A stretch of DNA of 64,000 nucleotides from Aliivibrio salmonicida LFI1238 (GCF_000196495.1 NC_011312.1:186001-250000); one strand, 5' to 3'. Shown: positions 37,080 through 45,730, numbered from the stretch's first letter. Translations and numbers: made by a program. Notes: generated by a model from the sequence alone, not told the origin.

Positions 37080-37784
37080 TTAAATTGTGTTGTAGCCCGA
37101 AAACAAGTGTTGCCACTCATCTTCCGACCATTTTATCTGTCTTTTGTTTACTTCTTTATGAAAAGATCGATTCAAACGAGATAAATTACTTTCTTTCCAA
37201 TCGCTACCTTCTTGTTGATAGCATTTATCAAAGTCGATTATCCAAACATTCTCTTTATCATCAATTAAAATATTATGAATATTTAAATCAGTATGATTCA
37301 CTTGTGCGGTGTGCATCTTACCAATCTCAGCCCCTATTTTTTGATATATTTCTTTAGATAGTGATTCTTCTTGTAAAATAGCCACTAAATCTCGTGCATG
37401 AGGGATCTTCTCGCTTAACAAATCGGCTTGGTAGCAAAAAGTGCGTTTAATCGAACGAGCTGCAATGGGCTTTGGTACATTAACACCCGCTTCTATTAAA
37501 ATATTGAGAAGCTGAAATTCTTGATAACTGCGTGTTTTTTCCCAACCAGTAAAAATATAATGATCTTTAATTAGCTTTCCAAACAAGCCACCACGGCGAT
37601 AATGACGCAGTGCCGCATCCATAGTATCTAATGCCACAAACCAAGTTGTTCCTCGCCCTTGAGCTGAGCCAATTACCTTATCTTGTTGCTGCCAATAGTC
37701 GGGATCACAACATTGTTCTGGTGAGTCACTAAGAATTGAGTCGTCATACCAAATGGTTTGTTTTGTTGTTTGGATTTTTTGCAT
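37080..37784 (-). CDS. kdkA: 3-deoxy-D-manno-octulosonic acid kinase
   Basis: Phosphorylates the single Kdo residue of the inner core in Haemophilus and vibrios. A 234-aa WaaP/KdkA-type small kinase: RGTTWFVALDTMDAALRHYRRGGLFGKL, YIFTGWEKTRSYQEF, then the catalytic VNHTDLNIHNILIDD and VWIIDFDKCY. It opens the minus-strand operon that includes the YejM-like gene and rmlBADC. Palindrome R3 lies upstream. Confidence 0.9.
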   Translation of the reverse strand: MQKIQTTKQTIWYDDSILSDSPEQCCDPDYWQQQDKVIGSAQGRGTTWFVALDTMDAALRHYRRGGLFGKLIKDHYIFTGWEKTRSYQEFQLLNILIEAGVNVPKPIAARSIKRTFCYQADLLSEKIPHARDLVAILQEESLSKEIYQKIGAEIGKMHTAQVNHTDLNIHNILIDDKENVWIIDFDKCYQQEGSDWKESNLSRLNRSFHKEVNKRQIKWSEDEWQHLFSGYNTI

Positions 37785-37809
37785 GTTACAGGTACTCCAA
37801 TATTAAACA

Positions 37810-38080
37810 TTAGAGATTATACGCTGCGCTAACTAGACCGCTTCGCTTCTAGAAACTATAAGTTCAAGAGCGAAATGCCTCTAAACTCTGCTCTTATAGT
37901 CTCTAGAAGCGAAGCGTATAGTTTCTCGCCAGCAACCCCTCCCAACCTCCCCTTATATCAACATTTATAGCTAAGTAGCTATATCAATAAAGGGGAGGAG
38001 CTAAAAGCAAGTACCCCTGAATCCTGAGACCTGAACCCTGCTCTTATAGCCTCTAGTTAGCGCAGCGTATAGTTTCTAGT
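37810..38080. repeat. Interspersed palindrome R3, composite
   Basis: The gap between kdkA and the heptosyltransferase gene (375 bp) is almost entirely repeat. It starts AGAGATTATACGCTGCGCTAAC and has a first right arm ending AAGCGAAGCGTATAGTTTCT at about 37926. After an inserted block comes a second right arm, CTCTTATAGCCTCTAGTTAGC ... TATAGTTTCTAG, ending at about 38080. Two right arms for one left arm indicate rearrangement within the family. Confidence 0.85.
37946..37998. repeat. Second imperfect palindrome nested in R3
   Basis: CCTCCCCTTATATCAA reads into an A/T-rich centre with TAGCTAAGTAGCTA and out again as TATCAATAAAGGGGAGG. The arms pair imperfectly. The sequence differs from the R family and was not seen elsewhere in the window. 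Confidence 0.6.
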
Positions 38081-38159
38081 CTCTTTCTTGCTCTGCCATT
38101 TTACATTTATGAACGTTAATAGCATAATTCTACCTCATTCTTTTTGGGTAAACATCTTT

Positions 38160-39230
38160 ATGGCTTTATTCACTTCTGCCCCTAACTCACTCTGTATTCT
38201 ACGCTTATCTGCTATTGGTGATGTTTGTCATGCTGTTGCGGCAGTTCAAGCGATTCAAAAAGAGTGGCCGACAACCAAAATCACTTGGATTGTGGGAAAA
38301 ATAGAAGCGCAATTAATTCATGATTTACCTGGTATTACGGTGATCCCGTTTGATAAAAAACTGGGATTAAAAGGGATGAAAGCAATTTGGTCACAGCTGA
38401 ATAACCAACGTTTTGATGCACTGATTCATATGCAATTGGCGTTACGTGCTAGTGTGTTAACTATTGGTATAAAAGCTAAATATAAAGTCGGTTTTAATCG
38501 CAAGCGCGCCAAAGAAGGTCAATGGCTTTTTACCAATCGTAAAATTGAAGATACGGCCTCAGCGCATGTTCTAGATAGCTTCTACTCTTTTATTGAGTAC
38601 CTTGGTGTGCCTAAAAGTGAACCAACCTGGAATATTCCATTATCTGACGATGACTTTTCGTTTGTGAATTCACATATTCCAGCAGAAAAGCCGTATGTGG
38701 TGATTTCCCCTGCTGCCAGTAAGGATGAGCGTAATTGGTTGACTGAGCGCTATGCTCAATTATCTGACTGGTTAACCACACAAGGCTACCAAGTGGTACT
38801 TTGTGGTTCGCCAAGTGATCGTGAAAAGCAACTTGGTGACAGTATTGAATCACTTGCCAACTCTCCACTTATTAATTTAATTGGTAAGACTTCATTAAAA
38901 CAGTTAACCGCAGTATTAAAAAAAGCCACGGTAGTAATTGCACCGGATTCAGGCCCAGCACATATCGCTACAACACAAGCCACACCAGTTATTGGCTTAT
39001 ATGGCCATAGTAATCCTAAACGCACGGGGCCATATAATAGCTTATCTTATGTGGTGAGTGTGTATGAACAACATGTAACGCAACAACAAAATAAGCCTGT
39101 TAATGAGCTAAAATGGAGCACTCGCGTTAAAGGCGAGCATATAATGCAAGATATAACGCTTGATATGGTTGCCCGCTCATTTCAGCAACTGGAAATCATC
39201 CTAAACAGCACCGAAGAAGGGAAAAAATAA
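38160..39230 (+). CDS. GT9 heptosyltransferase-type LPS core glycosyltransferase
   Basis: 356 aa from ATG 38160 (MALFTSAPNSLCILRLSAIGDVCHAVAAV). The frame is open 24 codons upstream without family similarity. The LSAIGD start, ASKDERNWLTERYAQL and IAPDSGPAHIATTQATPVIGLYGHSNPKRTGPY identify an ADP-heptose:LPS heptosyltransferase fold, probably the WaaC/heptosyltransferase I class. It is the first gene of the right-hand core operon, TAATG-coupled to waaE. Confidence 0.85.
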   Translation: MALFTSAPNSLCILRLSAIGDVCHAVAAVQAIQKEWPTTKITWIVGKIEAQLIHDLPGITVIPFDKKLGLKGMKAIWSQLNNQRFDALIHMQLALRASVLTIGIKAKYKVGFNRKRAKEGQWLFTNRKIEDTASAHVLDSFYSFIEYLGVPKSEPTWNIPLSDDDFSFVNSHIPAEKPYVVISPAASKDERNWLTERYAQLSDWLTTQGYQVVLCGSPSDREKQLGDSIESLANSPLINLIGKTSLKQLTAVLKKATVVIAPDSGPAHIATTQATPVIGLYGHSNPKRTGPYNSLSYVVSVYEQHVTQQQNKPVNELKWSTRVKGEHIMQDITLDMVARSFQQLEIILNSTEEGKK

Positions 39231-40012
39231 TGACAACATCCTCTCCAACCTTAGCGGTTGCGCTTATTGTTAAAAATGAAGCAAAACATTTAAAAGCCTG
39301 TCTTGATACCGTTGCTGATTGGGTTGATGAAATTGTGATAATGGATTCAGGAAGTACTGATTCAACTGAAACAATTGCTCGTGAATTTACTGATAAATTT
39401 ATTGTAAATAAAGAGTGGCCAGGGTTTGGCAAACAACGTCAATTAGCACAACAGCACGTTACCTCAGATTATGTATTATGGCTTGATGCCGATGAGAGAG
39501 TCACTCCAGAGTTAAAAACTGAAATTTTAGCTGCCGTGAAAGCAAACAAGACAAAGACCGCATATAAAATAAATCGCTCAAGCTCTGCGTTTGGGAAATT
39601 TATTAAGCACTCTGGTTGGTCTCCTGATTGGGTTGTTCGTTTATATAAAACTGATGAAACTCAATATAGCGACTCTCTAGTGCATGAAAGTGTCGTTATT
39701 CCAAACCATATTCAAGTTAACGCTTTAACTGGTCGCTTATTACATTTCACATACGATGCTTTGCAGCAATATAATGCAAAAAATGTCATGTATATAAAAT
39801 CTTGGGTCGACCAACGCGAAGGAAAAAAGAAAGGCTCACTCAGTGGTGCTTTTCTTCATGGATTCTTTTGTTTTATCCGTATGTATATTTTAAAGCGTGG
39901 TTTTTTAGATGGCCGCCACGGATTACTACTTGCAACACTAAGCGCTAGCGTGACGTTCAATCGTTACGCTGATCTATGGCTACGAGACTACAATAAAGCA
40001 AACAAGGAATAA
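39230..40012 (+). CDS. waaE: LPS core family 2 glycosyltransferase (WaaE/KdtX-like)
   Basis: In Klebsiella and Serratia WaaE adds glucose to heptose I. A 260-aa GT2 enzyme: TLAVALIVKNEAKHLKACLDTV, DEIVIMDSGSTDST, LWLDADERVTPEL (DxD) and SGWSPDWVVRLYK. It is next to coaD in many gammaproteobacteria, as here with one gene between. Start and stop overlap both neighbours by one base. Confidence 0.87.
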   Translation: MTTSSPTLAVALIVKNEAKHLKACLDTVADWVDEIVIMDSGSTDSTETIAREFTDKFIVNKEWPGFGKQRQLAQQHVTSDYVLWLDADERVTPELKTEILAAVKANKTKTAYKINRSSSAFGKFIKHSGWSPDWVVRLYKTDETQYSDSLVHESVVIPNHIQVNALTGRLLHFTYDALQQYNAKNVMYIKSWVDQREGKKKGSLSGAFLHGFFCFIRMYILKRGFLDGRHGLLLATLSASVTFNRYADLWLRDYNKANKE

Positions 40013-41043
40013 TGATGAAAATTTATCATGTTAATCTTGCTCGTGGTTTCAGTGGCGGGGAACAGCAAACCCTCGCACTCATCCAGCAACATCTAAAAGA
40101 GAAGCAAAATATCGCAGTGATTGCTCTAACTAACAGCCCTTTTTATAACGCGATATCAGATTTAGGCTGCGAAGTTATTACTGTTCGACATTATCTACTA
40201 GGTCACACGATTTCTCTTCCGAAAGACGCGGTTTTACATGTTCATGAGGGGCATGCTATCTATTGGGCTGCACTTCAACATAAAGTAAGTCAAACGCCTT
40301 ATATCATTACTCGACGTTTAGATAATCCTATTAAGAAAAAATGGCTCACTACTTTTGCGTATTCAAATGCAGCGGCCATTGTTGGGATCAGTACTTGTGT
40401 TTCTGAGGTAGTGCGACAACGCCTTCCGCAACAACATATTATGACGATTCCTGATTCACCGGTTACTTATCCGATCAATCATTCTGAAGTCGCGAATATT
40501 AGGGAGCGATTTAAGGATAAATTTTTGGTTATTCAAGCCGGTAATATGATCCCTCATAAAGGGTTTGATGTCACCGTTAACGCCGCAATGCTACTGAAAG
40601 ATCCTCGTGTTCATATCTGTTTATTGGGGGATGGGAAACAACGCTGTGAACTAGAAAAGCAAGCTTCAGGATTAACTAATATTTCGTTTATGGGTCGTCA
40701 ACATAATATGGGTGACTGGTTTGCGGCTGCAGATTTGTTGATCCACCCTTCTTATACTGAAGGGCTCGGGTCTGTGATTTTAGAAGGCATGAGTACAGGC
40801 CTTCCTGCTATAGGTTCGCGTGCAGGAGGGATCCCTAACATTATCGAACATGAAAAATCAGGGCTACTTATCGAGCCGGGTAACTCTACAGAACTGGCAG
40901 AACACATTGAAAAAATAGCTAATAATGCCACGCTAAAAGAGCACTTAATTGAAGGTGGGTGGGAAAAATTAACCGCCTTTATGATTGAGCATACTGCGGC
41001 TCTGTATTTCAAGGTTTACCAACGAGCTTTACAACATGACTAA
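40012..41043 (+). CDS. GT4 family glycosyltransferase
   Basis: A 343-aa GT-B enzyme: IYHVNLARGFSGGEQQTLALIQ at the N-terminus, VIQAGNMIPHKGFDVTVNAA and the donor-site EGLGSVILEGMSTGLPAIGSRAGGIPNII with the E-x7-E pattern. It is in the core operon between waaE and coaD, overlapping both. It probably extends the LPS core; the donor and acceptor are not deducible. Confidence 0.85.
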   Translation: MMKIYHVNLARGFSGGEQQTLALIQQHLKEKQNIAVIALTNSPFYNAISDLGCEVITVRHYLLGHTISLPKDAVLHVHEGHAIYWAALQHKVSQTPYIITRRLDNPIKKKWLTTFAYSNAAAIVGISTCVSEVVRQRLPQQHIMTIPDSPVTYPINHSEVANIRERFKDKFLVIQAGNMIPHKGFDVTVNAAMLLKDPRVHICLLGDGKQRCELEKQASGLTNISFMGRQHNMGDWFAAADLLIHPSYTEGLGSVILEGMSTGLPAIGSRAGGIPNIIEHEKSGLLIEPGNSTELAEHIEKIANNATLKEHLIEGGWEKLTAFMIEHTAALYFKVYQRALQHD

Positions 41044-41524
41044 ATTAACGCTTTATCCTGGCACTTTTGATCCAATCACTAATGGGCATTTAGATTTAAT
41101 TAAACGCTCTGCGGCCATGTTTGAACACATTATTGTGGCGGTAGCGGCCAGCCCAAGTAAAAATACTTTATTTACGCTCGATGAGCGCGTTCAATTAGTG
41201 CAAGAAGTAACTCAGGATCTGCCAAACGTGTCCGTTGAGGGTTTCTCTGGACTAATGGTGGATTTCGCAAGACAGAAACAAGCAAACCTATTGGTCCGAG
41301 GCTTAAGAACCACGATGGATTTTGAGTATGAATTTGGCTTAACTAGTATGTATCGTAAGTTAATGCCAGAGTTAGAAAGTGTATTTCTTACGCCTTCTGA
41401 AGAGTATGCTTTTCTCTCTTCGACCATTGTTCGCGAAGTGGCATTGCATGGGGGAAGTGTGGAAGCCTTTGTTCCTTCTGTGGTAAATCAAGCATTAATA
41501 CATAAAGTAAAGTCACCAGTTTAA
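41036..41524 (+). CDS. coaD: Phosphopantetheine adenylyltransferase
   Basis: Penultimate step of coenzyme A synthesis. 162 aa from ATG 41036 (MTKLTLYPGTFDPITNGHLDLIKR, with the T/HxGH nucleotidyl motif), VRGLRTTMDFEYEFGL and LTPSEEYAFLSSTIVREVA. The start overlaps the GT4 stop by 8 bases. This is the only complete copy; codons 101 to the end are repeated at 9131-9319. Confidence 0.96.
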   Translation: MTKLTLYPGTFDPITNGHLDLIKRSAAMFEHIIVAVAASPSKNTLFTLDERVQLVQEVTQDLPNVSVEGFSGLMVDFARQKQANLLVRGLRTTMDFEYEFGLTSMYRKLMPELESVFLTPSEEYAFLSSTIVREVALHGGSVEAFVPSVVNQALIHKVKSPV

Positions 41525-41535
41525 TGCCCAAACAA

Positions 41536-41557
41536 AGGCCACTCAAATAAGTGGCCT
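41536..41557. terminator. Hairpin after coaD
   Basis: AGGCCACT / AGTGGCCT stem between convergent coaD and the sulfatase gene, with an A-rich left and T-containing right flank. Same as 9331-9352. Confidence 0.6.
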
Positions 41558-41567
41558 ATGATTACAA

Positions 41568-43547
41568 TTAATGAACGCCTTTTACTTGGCTATTGATGTA
41601 TAAGGTTTGCAATGTGTGGTAATCCTTATCTAAAAGCTTGCCGTTATTTGAAATCGATTCAGGAGTTATCGCCACCTCTGATACCCATGGATATAATCGA
41701 TCTGGCTGCTTATTCATATATATCCCCTGCTCTATCAACGTCATTTCAGGATTATAACCAAATCGGTTTGTGTCTGTTGTGCTCAACATATTCTCTCCAC
41801 CTAAGCTGTAATATGTCGCTTCTGACAAGCTGAATGCATACAAGGTTGGGAAGATATCTTTGTGCGATCCTACAACTTTTTCATTATAGATATATGGCAC
41901 TTGGTGTTGTATTTTTTCAGGCACATACAGATAAAATGGCACAGCATTGATGATCGCTAAATCATCAGGGTACTGCATCGTAAACCCTCTTAATTTATGA
42001 TCACCCGTCGCGGCTATGAGGGTTGATTCTCCTAGTGGTGACTGTTTTATATCCATAATAAATTCACCTAATGCGTTATTGGCATACTGATAAGTTTCAA
42101 GTAATCGCGTCGCTTCTTCTTCTCCTGACCCCATTCTTTCTAATAAACGCTCGCTCACCTTAAGTGGTTTTACATCATAATTTTCTGGTACTTCATAAGG
42201 AGTGTGGTTTGTAATGGTTAAGATGTAAATCATAAGTGGCTGAGTCGCTTCTTTTAGCTCTTTTTCTGCTAGTTTGAAAGCGTATTCATCCGATAATCCC
42301 CATTCACCACGAAACGCTTCTGCTTCAGGAAACGCTTTTAAAATCGCATTTTCATCTAATATTTCATCGAAGCCTTGTGATGGTAAATAATTAGCAACAT
42401 TACGCCACATGCCATTGGTAGCAGTAATAAAAATCGTTTTATACCCTGCAGCTTTATAAGGACGTGCTGCCGCTGCTGCGACTTCTACTTTTTGAGCTGA
42501 AGAATGGCTGATCGTCGGAACATTACTTTGCCCTAACATATTCACCAGCGTATTAATTGTCGCTGGAGTCTCAGCTAAAAATCGCTTAAAAACAAAACCA
42601 GACTCAAAGGTTGGTCGCAATGCTCCTAATAAGTCATTTTCTGGATAGTTATCTTCAACAAGAACATTAGTTCCCATTCCTTCCATTAATGCCATCACAA
42701 CATGAGGTTTGTTCTCAGCTAAATAAGCATTATAAGGCGTCGTAAACTGGCCAGTTGAGTTACCAACAACCTTAGTAAACTGAGCTTCAAGATCCACTTT
42801 ATTTACTGAGTGAAATTTATTCTGTTTTTTATAATCACTTTTCGCCCACTCAAGTGCGATCAATCCATTCGGAGTGATGCTGTTAAGCACTTTATAATCA
42901 GAAATTTGCGCGTGATAACGCTTTAATGGATGAGAACCTAATGTGCCTCGCGCAAAGAAGAATATCGTCAAGATCATCACAAAAACAGAGACAGAAATAA
43001 TTCCTTTGTGTTGTAATTTCCATTCCCATTGCTGCATTTTGTTTACTGCACTACGTACAATGATTGCAGAGAAGAAAGCGACTATCACACTGCTAATAAA
43101 CGACAAGAAAATAGGATAATCAGCCCAAGCATTGGCTAATACAGCCTTGGTATCATCGTCCGCTAATCCAAAGATAAATACATCAATGTAATTGCCATAG
43201 GTAAGGTAGTAATAGTAATTACCAATGGAGAAACCAGTAACAATAAAAAAGATAAGTCCTGCGTACCAAGGGATTATTCTTACAAAGAAACGATAAGCTT
43301 TTGGGAAAATAGCGAGAACTAGACCAATGAGCAATAAGGGGACAAAACCAATAACCACTATTTTTAAATCAAAGCGTAAGCCTGTAAATAGAGCACGCCA
43401 TAGATCCCCGCCGCGATGTGTAAGCTCTGCCATGTCACCAATATTGGCAAGAAAGACTAATCGACCTACAGACATGATGGCTGTGGCAATAAAAACAGAT
43501 AACCATATGGTTCTACTGAGTTGTTTGAAGTTTTGTTGAAAGCTCAT
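41568..43547 (-). CDS. LTA synthase-like membrane sulfatase-family protein, copy 2
   Basis: Identical in all 659 residues to the protein at 9363-11342; see there for domains. Two active copies would double the dose of an envelope-modifying enzyme. This copy is in the coaD-mutM context and is probably the original. Confidence 0.85.
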   Translation of the reverse strand: MSFQQNFKQLSRTIWLSVFIATAIMSVGRLVFLANIGDMAELTHRGGDLWRALFTGLRFDLKIVVIGFVPLLLIGLVLAIFPKAYRFFVRIIPWYAGLIFFIVTGFSIGNYYYYLTYGNYIDVFIFGLADDDTKAVLANAWADYPIFLSFISSVIVAFFSAIIVRSAVNKMQQWEWKLQHKGIISVSVFVMILTIFFFARGTLGSHPLKRYHAQISDYKVLNSITPNGLIALEWAKSDYKKQNKFHSVNKVDLEAQFTKVVGNSTGQFTTPYNAYLAENKPHVVMALMEGMGTNVLVEDNYPENDLLGALRPTFESGFVFKRFLAETPATINTLVNMLGQSNVPTISHSSAQKVEVAAAAARPYKAAGYKTIFITATNGMWRNVANYLPSQGFDEILDENAILKAFPEAEAFRGEWGLSDEYAFKLAEKELKEATQPLMIYILTITNHTPYEVPENYDVKPLKVSERLLERMGSGEEEATRLLETYQYANNALGEFIMDIKQSPLGESTLIAATGDHKLRGFTMQYPDDLAIINAVPFYLYVPEKIQHQVPYIYNEKVVGSHKDIFPTLYAFSLSEATYYSLGGENMLSTTDTNRFGYNPEMTLIEQGIYMNKQPDRLYPWVSEVAITPESISNNGKLLDKDYHTLQTLYINSQVKGVH

Positions 43548-43583
43548 CTATATCTCTTTTCTATTGGTATTCTGATCACTATT

Positions 43584-44402
43584 TTACTGATTAATAGGTT
43601 GGCACTTTTCACACCAAAACGTATTTCTTTGCCCTATTTTCTGTTCTTGGATCAATGACTGACAAATTAAGCACGCCTCTCCTGCTCGTCCGTAAACTTG
43701 CAATTCTTGTGCAAAATATCCCGGTTTACCATCGACTTGGTTAAAGTCTTTTAAGGTGGTTCCACCTTGTTTAATAGCCGTCTCTAGTACTTTTTTAATG
43801 TCAGATACTAATCGTTCAATTTGGGCTAACGTCAATGTACCTACTGGTGCCTTAGGATTTATCTTTGCCATAAATAAGGATTCACTGGCGTAGATATTCC
43901 CCACCCCCACCACAATAGTGTTGTTCATAATAAACTGTTTTACGACGATTTTTTTATTCTTTGCTTTTTCTGCTAGATATTCCACATTAAATACATCGGT
44001 AAGTGGCTCTGGGCCAAGCTTGGCAAGCACGTCATGTGAAACGCCTACTTCAGAATATAGCCAAGCACCAAATTTACGAGGATCGTTATAACGAAGCAAT
44101 TTACCGCTATCTAAAACAAGATCGACATGATCGTGTTTTGCTGTTGGGATCGCCTCATCGAGTATACGTAGACTACCAGACATACCTAAATGAATGATGG
44201 CTGTGCCTTCTGGGGTGTCTATCATTAAATATTTAGCACGCCGGCGGATGGATTGAATTCTTTGCCCTACGAGTTTTTGTAGCTCTTGTGGGATCGGCCA
44301 GCGCAGCTTTTCTGTTCTGACTGTGATCGCTTTGATAGTTTGACCTTGTAGGTGTGGTGTTATTCCTAATCGGCTGGTTTCGACTTCTGGTAGTTCTGGC
44401 AT
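43584..44402 (-). CDS. mutM: Formamidopyrimidine-DNA glycosylase, copy 2
   Basis: 272 aa, identical to the copy at 11379-12197, with start ATG 44402 before PELPEVET. The family order coaD-mutM-rpmG-rpmB-radC marks this as the original copy, with an inserted sulfatase gene between coaD and mutM. Confidence 0.95.
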   Translation of the reverse strand: MPELPEVETSRLGITPHLQGQTIKAITVRTEKLRWPIPQELQKLVGQRIQSIRRRAKYLMIDTPEGTAIIHLGMSGSLRILDEAIPTAKHDHVDLVLDSGKLLRYNDPRKFGAWLYSEVGVSHDVLAKLGPEPLTDVFNVEYLAEKAKNKKIVVKQFIMNNTIVVGVGNIYASESLFMAKINPKAPVGTLTLAQIERLVSDIKKVLETAIKQGGTTLKDFNQVDGKPGYFAQELQVYGRAGEACLICQSLIQEQKIGQRNTFWCEKCQPINQ

Positions 44403-44454
44403 TTTTGATCCTTTTAAAAATAAATCCTTAGCGTTCAGAGATGATCGCAACGAG

Positions 44455-44594
44455 ACTAGAAACTATACGCTGCGCTAACTAGACCGCTTCGCTCCTATAA
44501 AAGAAAAAGCGAACACAACTGAAACCAATTATCCTACCACTTCAACCGTACCTGCTCTTATAGTTTCTAGTTAGCGAAGCGTATAGTCTCTAGT
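44455..44594. repeat. Interspersed palindrome R4 (same sequence as R1)
   Basis: Part of the 3.26-kb duplication. It lies between mutM and the 152-aa gene. The terminal CTAG of the right arm provides the TAG stop of that gene (44590-44592). Confidence 0.9.
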
Positions 44595-45048
44595 TTCTAA
44601 ACAAATACCCTTCTTCTCCACTCACCGCTATCCATTCACCCTGCCAGTTCTGCATCATCCAGAAATTCGGAGCTTGGTAAATTGTAATACGCTGCGGCTC
44701 TTCTTGCTTTTCTAGCCACGCTTCTACCGTACTTGGTGCTGGTAATTTGGTTTTGAGTACTTTTACTGACTCTTCATTCAGTACTGTACCTTGCAGAGTA
44801 AACCAATGTTCAATCAATTGGCTAACTGTCTCTGACGTATCGGGAGCAGGATCATAATCTGCAAAATGCATTTTTTGAATGGTATTACTACCTTCAAATA
44901 ACGGCTGTACGCCTGTTACTGTGTCTACTTGTTGTTCTGGTTCGAGTAGGTAGGTTTTAATCAACTGTGGGGCTTGTAGGACGCCAATGAAGACTAAGAC
45001 GGCTATCATTAGTATATTATTGTATTTACGGCGTGATGGCTTTTTCAT
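44590..45048 (-). CDS. Small membrane-anchored protein of unknown function
   Basis: A 152-aa protein with basic MKKPSRRKYNN, then one hydrophobic segment (ILMIAVLVFIGVLQAP, residues about 12-27) and a periplasm-facing rest without known motif. The last residues (about LFRN) and the TAG stop come from the end of palindrome R4, so the original C-terminus may have been altered. It lies upstream of mutM on the same strand with R5 before it. Confidence 0.7.
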   Translation of the reverse strand: MKKPSRRKYNNILMIAVLVFIGVLQAPQLIKTYLLEPEQQVDTVTGVQPLFEGSNTIQKMHFADYDPAPDTSETVSQLIEHWFTLQGTVLNEESVKVLKTKLPAPSTVEAWLEKQEEPQRITIYQAPNFWMMQNWQGEWIAVSGEEGYLFRN

Positions 45049-45078
45049 AAAACTCCTTTAAGGCTATAGTGGCTTGAA

Positions 45079-45230
45079 ACTAGAGACTATACGCTTCGCT
45101 AACTAGAAACTATAAAAGAAAAAGCAAGTGCCTCTGAATTCTGCAAGCGTAGCGATCTGAACTCTAGCTCTACCGCTTTTGATCTTATAGGAGCGAAGCA
45201 GTCTAGTCAGCGAAGCGTATAGTTTCTAGT
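45079..45230. repeat. Interspersed palindrome R5
   Basis: It starts AACTAGAGACTATACGCTTC and ends AGCGAAGCGTATAGTTTCTAG, with GATCTTATAGGAGCGAAGCA inside the right arm. The core has GCCTCTGAATTCTGCAAGCG, related to the cores of R8 and R9. It lies between rpmG's terminator and the 152-aa gene. Confidence 0.88.
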
Positions 45231-45249
45231 CCTTTCCCTGATTTTAACG

Positions 45250-45283
45250 CAAAAAAAAACCCAGCAACAAGGCTGGGTTTTCA
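45250..45283 (-). terminator. Terminator after rpmG
   Basis: On the minus strand AAAACCCAGCC / TTGCTGGGTTTTTTTTT: a 7-bp GC-rich stem (ACCCAGC) with a long T run. It ends the rpmB-rpmG transcript. Confidence 0.85.
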
Positions 45284-45312
45284 ATATGTCAAAGTTGCAA
45301 TCAGTAATAGAA

Positions 45313-45480
45313 TTACTTGATTTTAGCTTCTTTGTAAAGAACGTGCTGACGTACAACAGGATCAAACTTTTTGATCTCCATTTTACCAGGCATGTTACGT
45401 TTGTTCTTATCAGTTGTGTAGAAGTGACCAGTGTTAGCAGTTGATACTAACTTGATTTTCTCACGTGCGCCTTTAGCCAT
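45313..45480 (-). CDS. rpmG: 50S ribosomal protein L33
   Basis: A 55-aa protein, MAKGAREKIKLVSTANTGHF ... YKEAKIK, of the normal L33 length. ATG at 45480, TAA at 45313-45315. It lies 13 bp after rpmB in the conserved rpmB-rpmG pair, and is followed by a terminator. It is of the form without the zinc-binding cysteines. Confidence 0.96.
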   Translation of the reverse strand: MAKGAREKIKLVSTANTGHFYTTDKNKRNMPGKMEIKKFDPVVRQHVLYKEAKIK

Positions 45481-45493
45481 TTTCTAGATCCTT

Positions 45494-45730
45494 TTAAACG
45501 TTCTCGCCACGAGCACGCATTTCAGAAAGAACGACATCGATGCCTTTCTTATCAATGATACGCATACCTTTAGCGGTAAGACGAAGTTTAACGAAGCGTT
45601 TTTCGCTTTCTACCCAGAAACGATGAGTTTGTAGGTTCGGCAGAAAACGACGCTTGGTGGCATTTTTTGCGTGTGAGCGGTTGTTACCAACTGCAGGACG
45701 CTTACCAGTTACTTGGCATACTCGGGACAT
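45494..45730 (-). CDS. rpmB: 50S ribosomal protein L28
   Basis: 78 aa from ATG 45730 (MSRVCQVTGKRPAVGNNRSH), the family length. The frame is open 5 codons upstream but that is not the family start. FWVESEKRFVKLRLTAKGMRIIDKKGID is typical. It is the first gene of the rpmB-rpmG pair; the roughly 190-bp gap to radC should hold its promoter. Confidence 0.96.
   Translation of the reverse strand: MSRVCQVTGKRPAVGNNRSHAKNATKRRFLPNLQTHRFWVESEKRFVKLRLTAKGMRIIDKKGIDVVLSEMRARGENV

Larger units (their letters stand above)
41336..44594. repeat. 3259-bp direct repeat, copy 2 (ancestral context)
   Basis: The same sequence as 9131-12389, shifted by 32205 bases. Here coaD is complete to the left and the neighbours on the right (small membrane protein, rpmG, rpmB, radC, coaBC, slmA) follow the usual gammaproteobacterial order. 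This copy is therefore taken as the original place. Confidence 0.95.
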
